A DNA stretch of 64,000 nt from UBA1140 sp964573285 (GCA_964573285.1 CAZNJD010000005.1:1-64000), one strand, 5' to 3'; shown: positions 34,840 to 44,315, numbered from the stretch's first letter. The notes: a model not told the origin generated them from the letters alone. Program-made: numbers and translations.

Positions 34840-36036
34840 ATGAGAACAATTAAAGATTTAGATATAGATGGCAAGAGAGTATTTATAAGGTGTGATTTTA
34901 ATGTACCAAAAGATGAAGATGGTAATATTACTGATGATAGACGAATTAGAGGAGCATTAGCTACTATTCGTTATTGTCTTGATAGAGACTGTAAAGTTAT
35001 TTTAGCTTCACATTATGAGAGACCAGAACCTAATAAATATGAAGAGAAGTACTCTCTTGCTACTGTAGTTAAACGACTAAAAAAACTATTAAAAATAGCA
35101 CATAATATTACATTATCAACTGATGTAATTGGAGCAGATGCACAAGAGAAAGTAGCAAATATCAATGGTGGAGATGTGGTTGTTCTTGAAAATCTCCGTT
35201 TTGAAGCAGGTGAGACTGCCAATGATATAGATTTTGCTAAAAAATTAGCTAATATGGCTGATATATATATCAATGATGCATTTGGTGCTTGTCATAGAGC
35301 TCATGCTTCTATTGAAGCAATGGCTAATCTATTTGACAAAGAGCATAAAGCTGCTGGTTTTCTTTTGGCAAAAGAGGTAAAATTCTTTCAAAAAGCAATT
35401 GATAATCCAGGGAGACCATTTATAGCAGTCGTTGGTGGTTCTAAAGTTTCAGGAAAATTAGAAGCATTAAGACATCTTCTTGATAAAGTTGATAAAATAA
35501 TTATTGGTGGTGGTATGGCATTTACATTTCTCAAAGCACAAGGTTATGAGATTGGAAAATCACTAGTAGAGAATGATTTATTGGATGAGGCTAGAACAAT
35601 TATGATAAAAGCTAGAAAACAGAAAGTAAAATTCTATTTACCTGTTGATGTAGTTGTAGCACCAGAGTTCTCAGAACATGCCACTTCCAAATATATACCA
35701 GCACAAGAGATACCTGATGATTGGATGGGACTTGATATTGGACCAGCTTCCTCAAGACTTTTTCGTGAAGTTTTAAATGATGCAAGAACTATTATATGGA
35801 ATGGACCAATGGGTGTATATGAAATGGACAAATTTGCCAAAGGTAGCCTAAAAATGTCACATGATATTTCTGATAGTTATGCTACTACTATTATTGGTGG
35901 AGGAGATACAGCAGACTTAGTACAAAAAGCTGGAGATGTTGAAGAGATGACTTTTGTTAGTACAGGTGGTGGTGCGAGTCTAAACCTAATCGAAGGCAAA
36001 GGTTTACCAGGTATCATAGCACTTCAAGCAGATTAA
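34840..36036 (+). CDS. pgk: Phosphoglycerate kinase
   Basis: Transfers phosphate between ATP and 3-phosphoglycerate. It has 398 residues from ATG 34840, which is preferred over the TTG three bases upstream because AAGGAG (34829-34834) is correctly spaced. The substrate-binding motif RVFIRCDFNVPKD is at about 14-26. HRAHASIE, AVVGGSKVSGK, and the nucleotide-binding IGGGDTADL with STGGGASLNL near the end are all intact. Confidence 0.97.
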   Translation: MRTIKDLDIDGKRVFIRCDFNVPKDEDGNITDDRRIRGALATIRYCLDRDCKVILASHYERPEPNKYEEKYSLATVVKRLKKLLKIAHNITLSTDVIGADAQEKVANINGGDVVVLENLRFEAGETANDIDFAKKLANMADIYINDAFGACHRAHASIEAMANLFDKEHKAAGFLLAKEVKFFQKAIDNPGRPFIAVVGGSKVSGKLEALRHLLDKVDKIIIGGGMAFTFLKAQGYEIGKSLVENDLLDEARTIMIKARKQKVKFYLPVDVVVAPEFSEHATSKYIPAQEIPDDWMGLDIGPASSRLFREVLNDARTIIWNGPMGVYEMDKFAKGSLKMSHDISDSYATTIIGGGDTADLVQKAGDVEEMTFVSTGGGASLNLIEGKGLPGIIALQAD

Positions 36037-36047
36037 TAAGGAAATAA

Positions 36048-36737
36048 ATGATATACGCAGCAAATTTTAAAACAAATCATACTAGATTATCTACAAAAGA
36101 GTATATAACACTATTGCAATCAAAATTAAAAGATAAAAATCCAGAAGACAAAATTTATATATTTCCACCATTAACAGCATTAGATAGCTATAGTGGTGAT
36201 TTTACAATAGGTACTCAAAATGCATATCCGATTAAAAATGGAGCATTTACAGGTGAGATAGGTTTAGAACAATTAGCAGAGTTTGGTATTAAAACTATCT
36301 TAATAGGACATAGTGAAAGAAGAGAGATATTAGGAGAGAGTCAAGAGTTTATAGCTAAAAAATTTGCTTTTTTTCAAGAACATGGTTTTGATATTATATA
36401 TTGTATTGGTGAACCATTAGAGATAAGAGAGCAAGGGGAGGATGCTGTTATGGAATATCTTTTAGCTCAATTTGAAGGAATAGATATTAGTTATAATGAT
36501 TTTGTAATAGCTTATGAACCTATTTGGGCTATTGGCACAGGTAGAAGTGCTACTACAAAAGAGATAAACTCAACACATAATGCACTCAAACAGAGTATAA
36601 ATAGACCAATACTATATGGTGGTAGTGTTAAAGGAGAGAATATATCCCAAATAGCTTCTATAGATAGTGTAGATGGTGTTTTGGTCGGTGGTGCATCATT
36701 AAAAACAGAAACATTTTTAGAATTAGTATTTCATTAA
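36048..36737 (+). CDS. tpiA: Triosephosphate isomerase
   Basis: Interconverts dihydroxyacetone phosphate and glyceraldehyde-3-phosphate. The 229 residues are shorter than the usual 250, as is common in Campylobacterota. Catalytic residues are visible: AANFKTN (Asn6, Lys8), IGHSERR (His) and AYEPIWAIGTG (Glu). YGGSVKGENI and DGVLVGGASL form the phosphate-binding loops. It starts 11 bp after pgk with AAGGAAA upstream. Confidence 0.96.
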   Translation: MIYAANFKTNHTRLSTKEYITLLQSKLKDKNPEDKIYIFPPLTALDSYSGDFTIGTQNAYPIKNGAFTGEIGLEQLAEFGIKTILIGHSERREILGESQEFIAKKFAFFQEHGFDIIYCIGEPLEIREQGEDAVMEYLLAQFEGIDISYNDFVIAYEPIWAIGTGRSATTKEINSTHNALKQSINRPILYGGSVKGENISQIASIDSVDGVLVGGASLKTETFLELVFH

Positions 36738-36775
36738 AAATAGTATATTTAATATCATAAAAAGCAGATATATAT

Positions 36776-36781
36776 TATAAT
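36776..36781 (+). promoter_or_regulatory. Predicted -10 element for the lipoprotein gene
   Basis: TATAAT lies 43 bases before ATG 36825 in the gap after tpiA, with AGGAGA as ribosome-binding site. No -35 is evident. Confidence 0.4.
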
Positions 36782-36824
36782 CTGTGTCTCTATAAAAAGA
36801 GAAAAATATTATTAGGAGAAATAT

Positions 36825-37103
36825 ATGACAAAAAAAGTTTTATTAAGTGGTGTAGTAGGGATATTTATATTCTCGGGTTGTTTAGGTATGAATGATGTTA
36901 AACCATCTACTCAAAAAGCAAAAGTTAATGTAACTAAAGTAAAAAATACAACAGATAAAATTGAAGATGTAAAATCTAAAGTAAAAGAGGTCGCTACACC
37001 ACCAGAATCTTCAATGAAAGATAAAGTAATTGAAGAAGAGGTTGAAATATCAGATGATAACGAAGAGAATAGTAAACCTCAAATTATAGAATCAGTACAG
37101 TAA
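36825..37103 (+). CDS. Putative small lipoprotein, lysine/glutamate-rich
   Basis: Not recognised. The 92 residues start with a lipoprotein signal (MTKKVLLSGVVGIFIFSGC), with the lipobox FSGC placing the acylated Cys at 19. The mature part is hydrophilic: Lys/Val-rich first (KVNVTKVKNTTDKIEDVKSKVK), then acidic (EEEVEISDDNEEN). It is probably disordered or coiled. It is monocistronic between its own promoter and a strong hairpin terminator. Confidence 0.65.
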   Translation: MTKKVLLSGVVGIFIFSGCLGMNDVKPSTQKAKVNVTKVKNTTDKIEDVKSKVKEVATPPESSMKDKVIEEEVEISDDNEENSKPQIIESVQ

Positions 37104-37115
37104 ATAAGATAACTA

Positions 37116-37147
37116 AACTATCTAAAATAATTTAATTTTAGATAGTT
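37116..37147 (+). terminator. Rho-independent-type hairpin
   Basis: A 13-bp perfect stem (AACTATCTAAAAT with ATTTTAGATAGTT) with a 6-nt loop, followed by CTTCTCCTCTCTT, lies just after the lipoprotein stop. It probably ends the lipoprotein transcript. Confidence 0.75.
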
Positions 37148-37245
37148 CTTCTCCTCTCTTCTATATATAAATTCAAAAAATGCGTTATTTTAAATAAAAA
37201 AATGTTATATTATATTTATTAAAACTATAATAAAAGGAATATTCT

Positions 37246-37494
37246 ATGACAATGGAAGAGATAGGTAATCTAAAATCAGATTATATAGTATGTAAATGTT
37301 ATGAAGTTACTTTTGGTGATATTCTTGAGGCTATAGAGAATGGACATAATACTATTGAAGCTATAGTACATGAAACACTTGCTAGTTATGGATGCGAACT
37401 TTGTCAATCTCGTATGATTGATAAGAATAAAGATAGAGAAGTACATTTAGATGAGATATTAGAATATGCTAAACAAAAAGAGTATGTTTTTTAA
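37246..37494 (+). CDS. Bfd-like [2Fe-2S]-binding protein
   Basis: The 82 residues match the BFD-type [2Fe-2S] domain: CKCYEVTFGDILEAIENGHN carries the first Cys pair (CxC) and YGCELCQS the second (CxxC). Bacterioferritin-associated ferredoxin and the BFD domains of NirB and other oxidoreductases use this four-cysteine cluster. Here it is a stand-alone small protein with no bacterioferritin nearby. It might relay electrons or mediate iron release. AAGGA stands seven bases before ATG 37246. Confidence 0.8.
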   Translation: MTMEEIGNLKSDYIVCKCYEVTFGDILEAIENGHNTIEAIVHETLASYGCELCQSRMIDKNKDREVHLDEILEYAKQKEYVF

Positions 37495-37523
37495 TCTATC
37501 ATAATTTAGTGCTTTAAATTAAA

Positions 37524-37543
37524 GGTGCGTTAGCAAACGCACC
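37524..37543 (-). terminator. Terminator hairpin of the atp operon, REP-like palindrome
   Basis: GGTGCGTT-AGCA-AACGCACC, an 8-bp GC-rich stem with a 4-nt loop, is unusual in this A/T-rich region. On the minus strand it follows atpC and is trailed by TTTAATTT, fitting termination of the ATP synthase transcript. The surrounding GTAGGGTGCGTT...AACGCACC pattern resembles a palindromic repeat dispersed in many bacterial genomes. Confidence 0.7.
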
Positions 37544-37554
37544 CTACCATAATT

Positions 37555-37941
37555 CTAAAGGTTCTTACTCATATGCTCTACTTTTCCTATTGCTGAGGCA
37601 ATAGCTGTACTAGAGTTTTGTGATTTTTGGAGTAACTCTTTTGCTTCTTTGATAGCATTTGCCAAATCACTACCTTCACCATTGAGAGCAACTGCACCAT
37701 CAACTACACAAAGAGTTTTTTCCTCTTCCACTTTGACATAACCTGCATTAACTGCAACCGAAAGTTCTTTACCATCTTTGGTCTCTATAACAATTATACC
37801 AGTATCTAGCAAAGATACAAGAGAGGCGTGTTCAGGTAAAACCCCAAACTCACCCTCGCTTCCTGGCAAGGTTACTTGTTTTATTTCATCATCAAAAATG
37901 ACACCTAGTGGTGTCACAATTTCAAGTTTCATGAGCTTCAT
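37555..37941 (-). CDS. atpC: ATP synthase F1 epsilon subunit
   Basis: The 128-residue central-stalk subunit that couples rotation and inhibits hydrolysis. The N-terminal beta-sandwich begins MKLMKLEIVTPLGVIFDDE and contains LPGSEGEFGVLPEHASL, the family signature. The C-terminal helical hairpin covers about 90-128. It is the last gene of the atp operon. Unlike in several relatives, no exbB/exbD follow; a hairpin terminator does. Confidence 0.95.
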   Translation of the reverse strand: MKLMKLEIVTPLGVIFDDEIKQVTLPGSEGEFGVLPEHASLVSLLDTGIIVIETKDGKELSVAVNAGYVKVEEEKTLCVVDGAVALNGEGSDLANAIKEAKELLQKSQNSSTAIASAIGKVEHMSKNL

Positions 37942-37957
37942 ATTTGGCTCCTTTTGA

Positions 37958-39364
37958 CTATTTAGATTTAGCTAGAATTTTCTCGTTCTTAGCAATCGCT
38001 TCATCCATATTTCCAACCATATAGAATGCTGCTTCATTCATATCATCATATTTACCTTCGATTAAACCTTTAAACCCTGCTAGTGTATCAGCTAATTCTA
38101 CATAAACCCCTGGGCTTCCTGTAAATACTTCGGCAACATGGAATGGTTGAGATAGATATTTCTCAATTTTTCTTGCTCTCTCAACTGTGTTTTTATCCTC
38201 TTCTGAAAGTTCGTCCATACCAAGAATTGCAATAATATCTTGTAAATCTTTATACTTTTGTAGAATAGATTGAACGCCTCTTGCTATATCATAATGCTCT
38301 TGTCCAATAATTGTTGGGTCTAGCATTCTACTTGTACTATCTAATGGGTCAACTGCTGGATAGATACCTTTTTCTGCAATACTTCTATTTAATACTGTTG
38401 TTGCATCAAGGTGAGCAAAAACAGAAGCTGGAGCTGGGTCAGTTAAGTCATCTGCTGGTACATATACAGCTTGAACAGAAGTGATTGAACCTCTAGTTGT
38501 AGACGTAATTCTCTCTTGGAGTTTACCCATCTCTGAAGCCAATGTTGGTTGGTATCCAACAGCTGATGGAATTCTTCCAAGTAGAGCAGACATCTCTGAA
38601 CCAGATTGTGCAAATCTAAAGATATTATCAATAAACATCAATACATCTAGTCCCATCTCATCTCTAAAATACTCTGCCATAGTAAGACCTGTTAGTGCAA
38701 TTCTATTTCTTGCTCCTGGAGGTTCACTCATTTGACCATAACAGAGTGCAACTTTATCCAAGACATTAGACTCTTTCATCTCAAAGTAGAGGTCATTACC
38801 TTCTCTTGTTCTCTCACCAACTCCTGCAAATACAGAATATCCACTATGTTTTAAAGCAACATTATTGATAAGTTCCATAATAATAACTGTTTTACCAACT
38901 CCAGCACCACCAAATAATCCAACTTTACCACCTTTGTTATATGGTGCTAAGAGGTCAACTACTTTGATACCTGTCTCAAAAACTTCTGTTGCTGTGCTTT
39001 GCTCTTCAAATGGTGGTGGGTCTCTATGGATTGAACGATACTCTTTTGCAGAAAATTCACCTGCATCATCAACAGTATCCCCAATAACATTGAAAATTCT
39101 TCCTAGAACCTCTTCACCAACTGGAACTTTGATAGAGTCACCAGTAGCTTTTACCTCTTGACCTCTAACTAGACCTTCACTCATATCCATAGCAATAGTT
39201 CTAACTCGTCCATCACCTAATTGTGCTGCTACTTCTAAAACTAATCTTTGGTCTCCATCTGCTAGGGCAATTGTTGTCTCTAATGCTTCATTAATTGCTG
39301 GGAGGTAACCCGTAAAATCAACATCAACAACTGGACCTAGTACTTGTACTACTTTACCTGTCAT
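37958..39364 (-). CDS. atpD: ATP synthase F1 beta subunit
   Basis: Catalytic subunit of 468 residues. The P-loop GGAGVGKT is at about 152-159, followed by GERTREGNDLY with the catalytic Glu. ALTGLTMAEYFRDE, IDNIFRFAQSGSEMSALLGR and the late HVAEVFTGSPG are all intact. The order atpA-atpG-atpD-atpC is standard. Confidence 0.98.
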   Translation of the reverse strand: MTGKVVQVLGPVVDVDFTGYLPAINEALETTIALADGDQRLVLEVAAQLGDGRVRTIAMDMSEGLVRGQEVKATGDSIKVPVGEEVLGRIFNVIGDTVDDAGEFSAKEYRSIHRDPPPFEEQSTATEVFETGIKVVDLLAPYNKGGKVGLFGGAGVGKTVIIMELINNVALKHSGYSVFAGVGERTREGNDLYFEMKESNVLDKVALCYGQMSEPPGARNRIALTGLTMAEYFRDEMGLDVLMFIDNIFRFAQSGSEMSALLGRIPSAVGYQPTLASEMGKLQERITSTTRGSITSVQAVYVPADDLTDPAPASVFAHLDATTVLNRSIAEKGIYPAVDPLDSTSRMLDPTIIGQEHYDIARGVQSILQKYKDLQDIIAILGMDELSEEDKNTVERARKIEKYLSQPFHVAEVFTGSPGVYVELADTLAGFKGLIEGKYDDMNEAAFYMVGNMDEAIAKNEKILAKSK

Positions 39365-39381
39365 TATCTATTCTCCTATTC

Positions 39382-40260
39382 TTATTTCAATGATTCCATA
39401 CCACTGATAATCTCAATGAGTTCAGTCGTAATCGATTCTTGTCTTGCTTTGTTGTACTTAACTGTAAGTTTTTGTACCATCTCACCTGCATTATTGGTTG
39501 CTGCATCCATTGCTTGCATTCTGGCACTATGTTCAGCAGCCAAAGAGTTAAGCAGTGCATAATACATTGAGTAATCAATATATTTTTTAACCAATGCATC
39601 TATTAATGTATCATCATCATCAGGTTCTACTTCTAGTTCTGACATAGAAACACTATTTATATCAACAGTAGAACTATCAACTGGTAAAAGTTGTTGTTCT
39701 ACTATCTCTTGGGTTATCATATTAACATAGCCATTATGAACCAAAATAATTTTGTCTGTTTTGCCTTGGATATAATCATCAACAAGTGCAGATATAAAAT
39801 CAGCTGCTCTCTCATAATTTGGAGTAGCACTCAAATCTTCTATCTCATTAATCATATCAATTTTATTATATTTATAAAAAGCTATACCTTTTTTACCTAT
39901 AGCACTCAATCTAACCTTTATACCAGAATAATCTTTTAAAAGTTTGTTAACCCTTTTGAGTGTCTGATAGTTAAATCCACCACAAAGACCTTTATCAGCA
40001 GATACAAATACAATATCAATGACTTTTGGATTTGGGTTCTCTCGGAAAAACACATTATCTATTTCGCCATCACTATTATTCATCTTTTGAGCTATCTCAT
40101 TGAGAAGTTCAGTCAGTTTGGTTGCATAAACTTTTGAGCGTTTTGCAACCTCTTCTGCTCTTTTGAGTTTAGCTGATGAAACAAGCTTCATTGCACGGGT
40201 AGTCTTTTGCGTACCTTTGACACTTGAAATTTTTCGTTTAATCTCTTTTAAGTTAGCCAT
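39382..40260 (-). CDS. atpG: ATP synthase F1 gamma subunit
   Basis: Rotor shaft subunit of 292 residues. The N-terminal MANLKEIKRKISSVKGTQKT and the C-terminal coiled-coil helix (MDAATNNAGEMVQKLTVKYN, then KARQESITTELIEIISG) match the conserved ends of gamma. SADKGLCGGFN is the internal signature. It is flanked closely by atpA (9 bp) and atpD (17 bp). Confidence 0.97.
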   Translation of the reverse strand: MANLKEIKRKISSVKGTQKTTRAMKLVSSAKLKRAEEVAKRSKVYATKLTELLNEIAQKMNNSDGEIDNVFFRENPNPKVIDIVFVSADKGLCGGFNYQTLKRVNKLLKDYSGIKVRLSAIGKKGIAFYKYNKIDMINEIEDLSATPNYERAADFISALVDDYIQGKTDKIILVHNGYVNMITQEIVEQQLLPVDSSTVDINSVSMSELEVEPDDDDTLIDALVKKYIDYSMYYALLNSLAAEHSARMQAMDAATNNAGEMVQKLTVKYNKARQESITTELIEIISGMESLK

Positions 40261-40269
40261 AATTTAGCC

Positions 40270-41784
40270 TTACGCTGAAAAAGATTCGCTAAAATCGTCT
40301 AATGCTTTTAACAATTGAGCTTCAGTCTCGTCTGTAATTTTTTTCTCATCTCTAATACTATCTAAGATAGCAGAGTGTTTAGCGTCCATATATGGCATAA
40401 GTTCTGCTTCAAACTTAGTAACAGCACCTACAGGGATTTTGTCTAAATAACCTTTATTACCTGCTAAAATCATAACAACTTGTTTTTCAACTGGAACTGG
40501 AGAGTATGGTCCTTGTTTAAGAACTTCAACCATTCTAGCACCTCTTTCAAGTTGAGACCTACTATGCTCATCAAGGTCAGATGCAAATTGTGCAAAAGCT
40601 TGAAGCTCTCTAAATGATGCAAGATCAAGTCTAAGTGTACCTGCAACTTGTTTAGTAGCTTTAATCTGTGCAGACCCACCAACTCTTGATACAGATAAAC
40701 CAACATTAATAGCAGGTCTTACACCTGAATTAAATAAATCAGTCTCCAAGAAAATTTGTCCATCTGTAATAGAGATAACATTTGTAGGAATATATGCTGC
40801 AACATCTCCTGCTTGTGTCTCAATAATTGGGAATGCTGTAATAGAACCTGCACCATTCTCATCAGAAAGTTTAGCAGCTCTCTCTAATAGTCTTGAGTGT
40901 AGATAAAATACATCACCTGGATATGCTTCTCGTCCTGGTGGTCTTCTCAAAATCAATGACATCTCTCTATATGCAACAGCATGTTTAGATAAATCATCAT
41001 AGAAAATTACTGCATGTTTTGCATTATACATATAATGTTCTGCTAATGTTACCCCAGCATAAGGTGCTAAAAATTGGAAAGCAGAAGAGTCAGCAGCTGA
41101 AGCACTAACAATAATTGTATAGTCCATAGCTCCTGCCTCTTCTAACTTTTTCACAAGTGAAGCAACAGTTGATTGTTTTTGACCAATTGCAACATAAACA
41201 CAGATAACACCATTACCTTTTTGGTTAATGATTGTATCAATTGCTAAAGTTGTTTTACCTGTTTGTCTATCACCAATAATAAGTTCTCTTTGTCCTCTTC
41301 CAACTGGAACTAATGCGTCAATTGCTTTAATACCTGTTTGAAGTGGCTCATGAACTGATTTTCTAGCCATAATTCCTGGTGCTTTTGTCTCAAGAAGTCT
41401 AGTCTCTTTTGATTCGATTGGACCTTTACCATCAACTGGCTCTCCAAGAGGATTTACAACTCTTCCTACCATTGCATCACCTACTGGGATACTAAGAAGT
41501 TTTCCTGTTCTTTTTACGCTCATGCCCTCAACTATTCCTGCCATGGAACCTAGAACAACGATACCTACATTAGCCTCTTCCAGGTTAAGAACCATACCCT
41601 TAACACCAGTTTCAAACTCTACAACTTCACCTGCCATAACACTATTTAGACCATATACAGATGTAATTCCATCTGCAACGCCTACTACTTTACCAACCTC
41701 GTTGATATCCACACTTATTTCGAAATTCTCAATTCTCTCTTTAATTATTGAGCTGATTTCGTCTGCTTGTAATTTGTTTGCCAC
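40270..41784 (-). CDS. atpA: ATP synthase F1 alpha subunit
   Basis: Non-catalytic nucleotide-binding subunit of 504 residues. The P-loop GDRQTGKT is at 171-178. YDDLSKHAVAYREMSLILRR carries the arginine-containing interface segment, and the alpha family signature PAINVGLSVSRVGGSAQ is present. It starts after a 27-bp gap from atpH. Confidence 0.98.
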   Translation of the reverse strand: MANKLQADEISSIIKERIENFEISVDINEVGKVVGVADGITSVYGLNSVMAGEVVEFETGVKGMVLNLEEANVGIVVLGSMAGIVEGMSVKRTGKLLSIPVGDAMVGRVVNPLGEPVDGKGPIESKETRLLETKAPGIMARKSVHEPLQTGIKAIDALVPVGRGQRELIIGDRQTGKTTLAIDTIINQKGNGVICVYVAIGQKQSTVASLVKKLEEAGAMDYTIIVSASAADSSAFQFLAPYAGVTLAEHYMYNAKHAVIFYDDLSKHAVAYREMSLILRRPPGREAYPGDVFYLHSRLLERAAKLSDENGAGSITAFPIIETQAGDVAAYIPTNVISITDGQIFLETDLFNSGVRPAINVGLSVSRVGGSAQIKATKQVAGTLRLDLASFRELQAFAQFASDLDEHSRSQLERGARMVEVLKQGPYSPVPVEKQVVMILAGNKGYLDKIPVGAVTKFEAELMPYMDAKHSAILDSIRDEKKITDETEAQLLKALDDFSESFSA

Positions 41785-41811
41785 TGCAACTCCTTCCGTT
41801 TAGATTACTTT

Positions 41812-42342
41812 TTATAATGATTTTGTAATAAAATCAATTAATTGTTCTTTAACTCTCTGCTTAGAGAAGTTAACCTCAATACCCAAATCATCAACTGTTA
41901 CTTTTATACCATCTAATTCACTCTTTTGTTGAGTTAATTTAACAGTAGAACCTGTATAAGTTTTTAATGAGTTTTCCAAGTTGATAAGTTCTGCATCTCC
42001 TAATTCGCTACTAGAAGTTACAACTCCTTTATACTCATTTTTCTCTTTTTGTAACTCTTGATTTAGACTTTTTGATATAATTGGGATTAAATCCAATCTA
42101 TCATTCTCACCTAAAATCTTAATAAAGTTAACTAATGTGCTATCTGCATCTTTTATTCCATCTAAAATAAAATCCACCTTTTGAGTTGATGAAATAAGTG
42201 GTGAATTAATCTTTTCTGAAATATTCTCATCATCAAATAGAGATGATATAGCATTGAAAACTTCACTAAATGAAAATTTTTGTTCAGTAGAGATAACTTC
42301 TAATAGAGCTTTAACATATCGTTTTGCTATCAACTCTTCCAT
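41812..42342 (-). CDS. atpH: ATP synthase F1 delta subunit
   Basis: Peripheral-stalk subunit of 176 residues joining F1 to the b subunits. The N-terminus MEELIAKRYVKALLEV is the conserved delta start. The C-terminal GIKVTVDDLGIEVNFSKQRVK keeps the sandwich ending typical of the family. Start and atpF stop share one base. Confidence 0.93.
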   Translation of the reverse strand: MEELIAKRYVKALLEVISTEQKFSFSEVFNAISSLFDDENISEKINSPLISSTQKVDFILDGIKDADSTLVNFIKILGENDRLDLIPIISKSLNQELQKEKNEYKGVVTSSSELGDAELINLENSLKTYTGSTVKLTQQKSELDGIKVTVDDLGIEVNFSKQRVKEQLIDFITKSL

Positions 42343-42881
42343 TATGCCACCTTTTTAGATATTAAAGATACAATTTTAGAGTTATCGATAGCAATATCAC
42401 TATTTTCAATACCATCTTCTAATAACTCATTAATTGTAGCTTTTACCATTTTTTTCTTCTCTACTTCCATTTTTTCATCTAAATGTTTTTCGAGAGAAGC
42501 AATAGTTTCTTGACTCTTTTTAGTAATATTTTCAGCCAAAATTTTAGCTTCTGCATTACTATCAGTTATTAGCTCTTTTGCTCTATCTTGAGTATGCACT
42601 AAATTTTTTTGGGCTAATTGAGCTTCATTTTTAGATTCTGCTAATTTAGCTTTTATCTCATTTAACTGATTTTGAATATCTGCACTTCGTCCTTTAAAAA
42701 ACTCTTTAATAGGATTAGCTACAAGATAATATATAAGCCCTGCAAAAATACCAAAATTAAGAACTCTATAGAAAAAGTCAGAATTACTCATACTAACTTC
42801 ATGATGTTCAGTTCCACTTGCTATTGCTACCATAGGTAACAAAAAAGCGAAAACTAAAACGATTTTACTCTTATTATTCAT
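42342..42881 (-). CDS. atpF: ATP synthase Fo b subunit
   Basis: Membrane-anchored stator of 179 residues from ATG 42881, which has a textbook AAAGGAGG seven bases upstream; a start nine codons earlier (42908) would overlap that site. The N-terminus is hydrophobic like a signal or anchor (MNNKSKIVLVFAFLLPMVAI). It is followed by a second hydrophobic helix (YRVLNFGIFAGLIYYLVANP) and a long charged coiled coil. It pairs with the b' subunit encoded just upstream. Confidence 0.93.
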   Translation of the reverse strand: MNNKSKIVLVFAFLLPMVAIASGTEHHEVSMSNSDFFYRVLNFGIFAGLIYYLVANPIKEFFKGRSADIQNQLNEIKAKLAESKNEAQLAQKNLVHTQDRAKELITDSNAEAKILAENITKKSQETIASLEKHLDEKMEVEKKKMVKATINELLEDGIENSDIAIDNSKIVSLISKKVA

Positions 42882-42894
42882 TCTCCATCCTCCT

Positions 42895-43317
42895 TTATAG
42901 ATTGCCAATTTTAGTTTTTAAACTCTCTTTAAAAAGAGGTAATTGGGTAGAAAGAGACTTTTGTAGCTCTTTTTTATTATTATTGAGTTCATCAACAAAA
43001 GATTGATATTTGGTATCAAGTTCTTTAATTTTACTCTCAATTTCAGTATCTGCTAAAGCTTTAGCTTCATTTACAGCTTCTTCTCTAACAGTATTTGCCT
43101 CTGCTTTAGCATTAGCTAAAATAGCATCAGCTTTAGCTCGTAGTTCATCGCTAGTTCCTGACATCTCTTTTGCATTTTTCAAATCATTAGCGATAGAGTT
43201 ATCTCTATCCTCCATAAACTTTAACAAAGGCTTATATAGTATTTGATTTAATAAATACAGAAGAGAAAAGAAAATAACTAGAACAAATAACATCAAACCA
43301 AGGTTCAGGTCAAGCAT
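42895..43317 (-). CDS. atpF': ATP synthase Fo b' subunit
   Basis: The second, shorter b-type stator of 140 residues: one N-terminal helix (LGLMLFVLVIFFSLLYLLNQ), then the conserved LYKPLLKFMEDRD turn and a charged coiled coil. The duplicated b/b' pair before atpH is the usual Campylobacterota arrangement. It is the first gene of the operon, with GAGGAG before ATG 43317. Confidence 0.93.
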   Translation of the reverse strand: MLDLNLGLMLFVLVIFFSLLYLLNQILYKPLLKFMEDRDNSIANDLKNAKEMSGTSDELRAKADAILANAKAEANTVREEAVNEAKALADTEIESKIKELDTKYQSFVDELNNNKKELQKSLSTQLPLFKESLKTKIGNL

Positions 43318-43342
43318 TAAAACTCCTCAAAAAATTTCGCGT

Positions 43343-43348
43343 ATTATA
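43343..43348 (-). promoter_or_regulatory. Predicted -10 element of the atp operon
   Basis: On the minus strand GTTATAATACGCG lies about 26 bases before the b' ATG, in the 143-bp gap after parB. T-rich sequence upstream replaces a -35. It indicates that the atp operon can be transcribed independently of the fmt-birA-parAB block. Confidence 0.5.
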
Positions 43349-43460
43349 ACTTGTTTTTTTTAATATATCTATTAAAAAAAAACACTTTAATAGTTATAAA
43401 ATATATAATAGGAGATTAACTAATTCTTGTTACAATAAGTATCATTATAATAAGAAAAAA

Positions 43461-44312
43461 TTATTTTATCATAGAGAGGAAATTTTCTAGCTCTTTTTCA
43501 CTTTTAAATTTAATTTCTAACTTATCACTCTTCAATTTAAATGAAAAAGGAAGTTTTTGAGATATTATTTTTTTATGATTGATTACAAAATCAATATTTT
43601 TCTGGGAACTATCCTTATTATTAGATTTGATTTTTCTATTTTTGGCAATCAATTCAGCCTCACGAACACTTAATTTTTGAGTTATGATTGTATCAACTAA
43701 TGATTTTTGCTCCAAAGTATCAAATCCAACTAATATTTTGGCATGACCTTGAGATATATTTCCATCTGTTAACTTTTTTTGTACATAATCTGATAGAGCC
43801 AATAGTCGAAGGGTATTAGTAATTTGTGAACGACTCTTATTAACAATATTAGCCAAAGCATCATGTGTAATTTCATACACCTTTATCAACTCATCATAAG
43901 AGTGTGCCAACTCTATAGCATTTAAATCTTCTCTTTGAATATTTTCAATTAGTGCTAATTCATGAAGTTTAGCTTCATCAATATCAACATCAGCAATAAT
44001 AGATTTGATACTATCTAACCCTGCTAATAGATGTGCTCGAAGTCGCCTTTCACCAGCTACAAGTAGATAGTTATCACCTTTATCTATAACAACAATTGGT
44101 TGTAAAAGACCATGCCGTTTAATAGATTCACTTAACTCAAATAGAGCCTCTTTATCGAAATTTTTTCTTGGTTGATATGGATTTGGAGTAATCATATCAA
44201 TCGGAATATTTTTTATCTCTCCTGAGGAATGGGTATCGAATGAACTCATTTGACTCTCATAAGCTCGTCCTACCTCATCTAGTATTACACTCAAACCTTT
44301 ACCTAATGCCAT
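43461..44312 (-). CDS. parB: Chromosome partitioning protein ParB
   Basis: CTP-dependent DNA clamp that loads at parS. It has 283 residues. MALGKGLSVILDE is the typical start. The box NPYQPRKNFD and the phosphate-binding segment GERRLRAHLLAG belong to the CTPase domain. The helix-turn-helix spans THDALANIVNKSRSQITNTL. A short C-terminal dimerisation domain follows. It starts 3 bp after parA. No parS site was recognised within the window. Confidence 0.95.
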   Translation of the reverse strand: MALGKGLSVILDEVGRAYESQMSSFDTHSSGEIKNIPIDMITPNPYQPRKNFDKEALFELSESIKRHGLLQPIVVIDKGDNYLLVAGERRLRAHLLAGLDSIKSIIADVDIDEAKLHELALIENIQREDLNAIELAHSYDELIKVYEITHDALANIVNKSRSQITNTLRLLALSDYVQKKLTDGNISQGHAKILVGFDTLEQKSLVDTIITQKLSVREAELIAKNRKIKSNNKDSSQKNIDFVINHKKIISQKLPFSFKLKSDKLEIKFKSEKELENFLSMIK

Positions 44313-44315
44313 AGA

